A DNA stretch of 7,817 bases, taken from NCBI GenBank assembly GCA_027057985.1, contig JALUTJ010000483.1, forward strand, positions 1-7,817, written 5' to 3'. This DNA is from Chromatiales bacterium (GTDB taxonomy: Bacteria > Pseudomonadota > Gammaproteobacteria > UBA6429 > Thiohalophilaceae). Position 1 is the first letter of the stretch, and each line of letters opens with the position of its first letter. Below the pieces are notes generated by a model. That model saw nothing but the letters and a program-made list of their open reading frames with translations. It was not told the origin of the DNA and did not search any database. Position numbers and translations under genes: made by a program. Of the stretch, positions 6,423 through 7,817 are shown piece by piece.

Positions 6423-7232
6423 ATGCCCTTACTTGGCTGGATTATTATTTTTAGTTTAATTGGCGGTGTGCTTAGTGTACTGGCTGCGGCTATTTTTTTA
6501 TTTCTAAATGAGAGACAACAGAAAAAAATATTACCGCATGCTATTAGCTTTGCCACCGGTGCCCTGCTTGGTGCCGCTTTACTGGCCCTGCTTCCTCATG
6601 CGATTAACCTGAATGGTAAAGTAGATATGCACATACTTGGCCTGACCCTGCTTGTCGGTCTGCTGGTATTTTTTACCCTGGAAAAAATGGTGTTGTGGCG
6701 ACACTGCCATTCTTCGCACTGTGAAGTGCATACGCCGGGAGAGCAGCATGCGGGTTTACATGCTCATCATCATGGCCATGAGAAAAATGCCAGTGGCACG
6801 TTGATTATCATTGGTGATGGGGTACATAACCTGGTTGATGGTGTACTGATTGCAGCGGCCTTTATGACCGATATTCATCTTGGTATCGTTACGGCACTGG
6901 CGGTAGCGGCACACGAAATTCCGCAGGAAGTCGGTGACTTCGCTATCCTGTTACATAGTGGTTATCAGCGTGGCCGGGCGCTATTTTTCAATATCCTCTC
7001 CAGCCTGACTACGATCGTGGGGGCGGTGATTGCCTATTACAGTTTACAAAGCATGCAGGCGGCCTTGCCGTATATTCTTGCCATTGCGGCATCCAGCTTT
7101 ATCTATATCGCCGTGGCCGATCTTATTCCCGGCCTGCATAAACGTACCGAGCTCAAGGAAACCCTGCAGCAGATCGTGCTTATCGTTGCAGGTGTCTTAA
7201 CCATTTACTGGGCACATTCAACACTGCATTGA
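6423..7232 (+). CDS. ZIP-family divalent metal transporter
   Basis: Inner-membrane protein that probably imports zinc or other divalent metals into the cytoplasm. The 269 residues hold about eight hydrophobic segments. Between the third and fourth lies a His-rich cytoplasmic-type loop (about 94-120, with HCHSSHC and HAHHHGHE). The metal-site motifs are present: HNLVDG (135-140) in the fourth helix and HEIPQE (164-169) in the fifth, followed by GDFAILLHSG. The second motif has Gln where many eukaryotic ZIPs have His; I recall this form in bacterial members too. ADLIPGLH (232-239) is a further conserved block. The start ATG at 6423 gives the expected N-terminal helix, but GAGG at 6405-6408 is 14 bases away, a long spacing. 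It sits 33 bases after pgeF without a terminator and 20 bases before the double-ACT gene, so it is probably in the rluD operon. Metal preference cannot be told. Confidence 0.88.
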   Translation: MPLLGWIIIFSLIGGVLSVLAAAIFLFLNERQQKKILPHAISFATGALLGAALLALLPHAINLNGKVDMHILGLTLLVGLLVFFTLEKMVLWRHCHSSHCEVHTPGEQHAGLHAHHHGHEKNASGTLIIIGDGVHNLVDGVLIAAAFMTDIHLGIVTALAVAAHEIPQEVGDFAILLHSGYQRGRALFFNILSSLTTIVGAVIAYYSLQSMQAALPYILAIAASSFIYIAVADLIPGLHKRTELKETLQQIVLIVAGVLTIYWAHSTLH

Positions 7233-7240
7233 TACGAAGG

Positions 7241-7248
7241 GGAGGTGA
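7241..7248 (+). promoter_or_regulatory. Ribosome binding site that decides the start of the double-ACT gene
   Basis: GGAGGTGA, with its GGAGG core ending seven bases before ATG 7253, is near consensus. It favours that ATG over an in-frame TTG at 7229, which overlaps the stop codon of the preceding gene and has no such site. Confidence 0.8.
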
Positions 7249-7252
7249 CGCC

Positions 7253-7789
7253 ATGACACAGGCAAAGAAAAGGTGGTACATGGTGACCCTGGTGGGTAAG
7301 GACAGGCCGGGTATTGTCGCACATGTCACCGCTGCACTGTATGAGGGCGGTGCCAACCTGGGTGAGACCAGTATGATGCGCCTTGGCGGTAACTTCAGTA
7401 TTATGATGATGGTGGAATTCAAGGGCACTACGCATCAACTGCATGATGTGCTAGCCACGGTAACCGAATCACTTGGCCTGCAACTGCATATCGATCATAT
7501 CGATGCCCGTTTACATGAACATAAGATCCCGGATGTGCGTATATCGGTCTATGGCGCAGACCGTGCTGGTATCGTTAGCAAGGTAACCAGTGTACTGGCA
7601 GAAGCCGGGCTGAATATTCTTGACCTGGAATCAGATGTAGCAGGTGACAAGGATAAGCCTCTTTATATTATGCATATCGAAGGTGAGGCAAGGGAAGGTA
7701 TTCGTGCACTACAGTCAGCACTGGAGATAGTACGCGAAGAAGATAATGTTGAAGCCGAACTGGTTGAGATCGATACCCTGATTGGTTAA
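7253..7789 (+). CDS. Double ACT-domain protein, glycine cleavage repressor (GcvR) family
   Basis: Two tandem ACT domains and nothing else, as in GcvR, which in E. coli binds the activator GcvA and, depending on glycine, restrains the glycine cleavage operon. The 178-residue protein has ACT 1 at about 8-80 (VTLVGKDRPGIVAHVTAALY, then GGNFSIMMMVEF). ACT 2 is at about 95-175 (ISVYGADRAGIVSKVTSVL, then PLYIMHIEG). The DRPGI and DRAGI turns are the usual amino-acid binding positions. There is no DNA-binding or catalytic domain, so any regulatory effect needs a protein partner; no gcvA or gcv gene is in view. It starts 20 bases after the transporter and stops two bases before the next ATG, consistent with the same operon. 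The family is clear, but the specific GcvR function is inferred, and such proteins are often annotated only as ACT-domain proteins. Confidence 0.85.
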   Translation: MTQAKKRWYMVTLVGKDRPGIVAHVTAALYEGGANLGETSMMRLGGNFSIMMMVEFKGTTHQLHDVLATVTESLGLQLHIDHIDARLHEHKIPDVRISVYGADRAGIVSKVTSVLAEAGLNILDLESDVAGDKDKPLYIMHIEGEAREGIRALQSALEIVREEDNVEAELVEIDTLIG

Positions 7790-7791
7790 AC

Positions 7792-7817
7792 ATGGCCGTA
7801 CTGGATATTATTACCTA
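7792..7817 (+). CDS. Start of a further gene, possibly peptide deformylase, cut by the window edge
   Basis: An ATG two bases after the preceding stop opens a frame reading MAVLDIIT, then runs off the window. Bacterial peptide deformylases commonly begin with a similar sequence (MAVLxI followed by a PDxRL motif), so that is the best guess. Eight residues cannot prove it. No clear ribosome binding site precedes it, so coupling to the upstream gene is likely. Confidence 0.4.

Noticed and set aside
7229..7252. Upstream TTG start for the double-ACT protein
   Set aside because: It overlaps the preceding stop codon, has no ribosome binding site, and would add residues before the conserved start; ATG 7253 has a near-consensus site.

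Overview
The window looks like ordinary chromosomal DNA of a gammaproteobacterium, with roughly balanced base composition. The evidence is protein-level resemblance (PilS, a two-domain glutamine-dependent NadE, a GlnB-type PII, BamD, RluD, PgeF, a GcvR-like double-ACT protein) and gene order. The adjacency of pilS, a PP0621-type small protein, bamD, rluD and pgeF resembles an arrangement I recall from Pseudomonas and relatives. The genus cannot be fixed from the window.

Layout: (1) Positions 1-1214, minus strand: a small membrane-anchored Cys/His protein, then, three bases later, the N-terminal two thirds of the sensor kinase PilS, which leaves the window just before its histidine box. (2) Positions 1215-1593: a 379-base divergent intergenic region. 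It holds a large cloverleaf-like inverted repeat (about 1302-1423) resembling a dispersed intergenic repeat of gammaproteobacteria, and a good sigma70-type promoter for nadE. (3) Positions 1594-3668, plus strand: nadE, starting at TTG, and glnB, separated by 83 bases that contain a hairpin and three evenly spaced GTAC sites. (4) A perfect GAAA-loop hairpin at 3688-3714 ends glnB and the convergent bamD. (5) bamD (minus) and rluD (plus) diverge from 163 bases that contain a perfect TATAAT for bamD and a stable hairpin just ahead of rluD. (6) Positions 4690-7817, plus strand: rluD, pgeF, a ZIP-family metal transporter, a double-ACT GcvR-like protein and the first codons of a further gene (possibly peptide deformylase). 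These are packed with gaps of -1, 33, 20 and 2 bases, so probably one operon.

The genes are mainly housekeeping. The clearest functional link is nadE with glnB: a glutamine-using NAD synthetase beside the PII sensor of nitrogen and carbon status. BamD (outer-membrane assembly), RluD (23S rRNA pseudouridylation) and PgeF (peptidoglycan precursor proofreading) form a conserved envelope/translation block. PilS belongs to type IV pilus regulation.

I did not find a convincing undescribed system. The items most worth a second look are the structured repeat, the nadE-glnB pair with its spacer structure, the rluD leader hairpin, and the uncharacterised small protein coupled to pilS.
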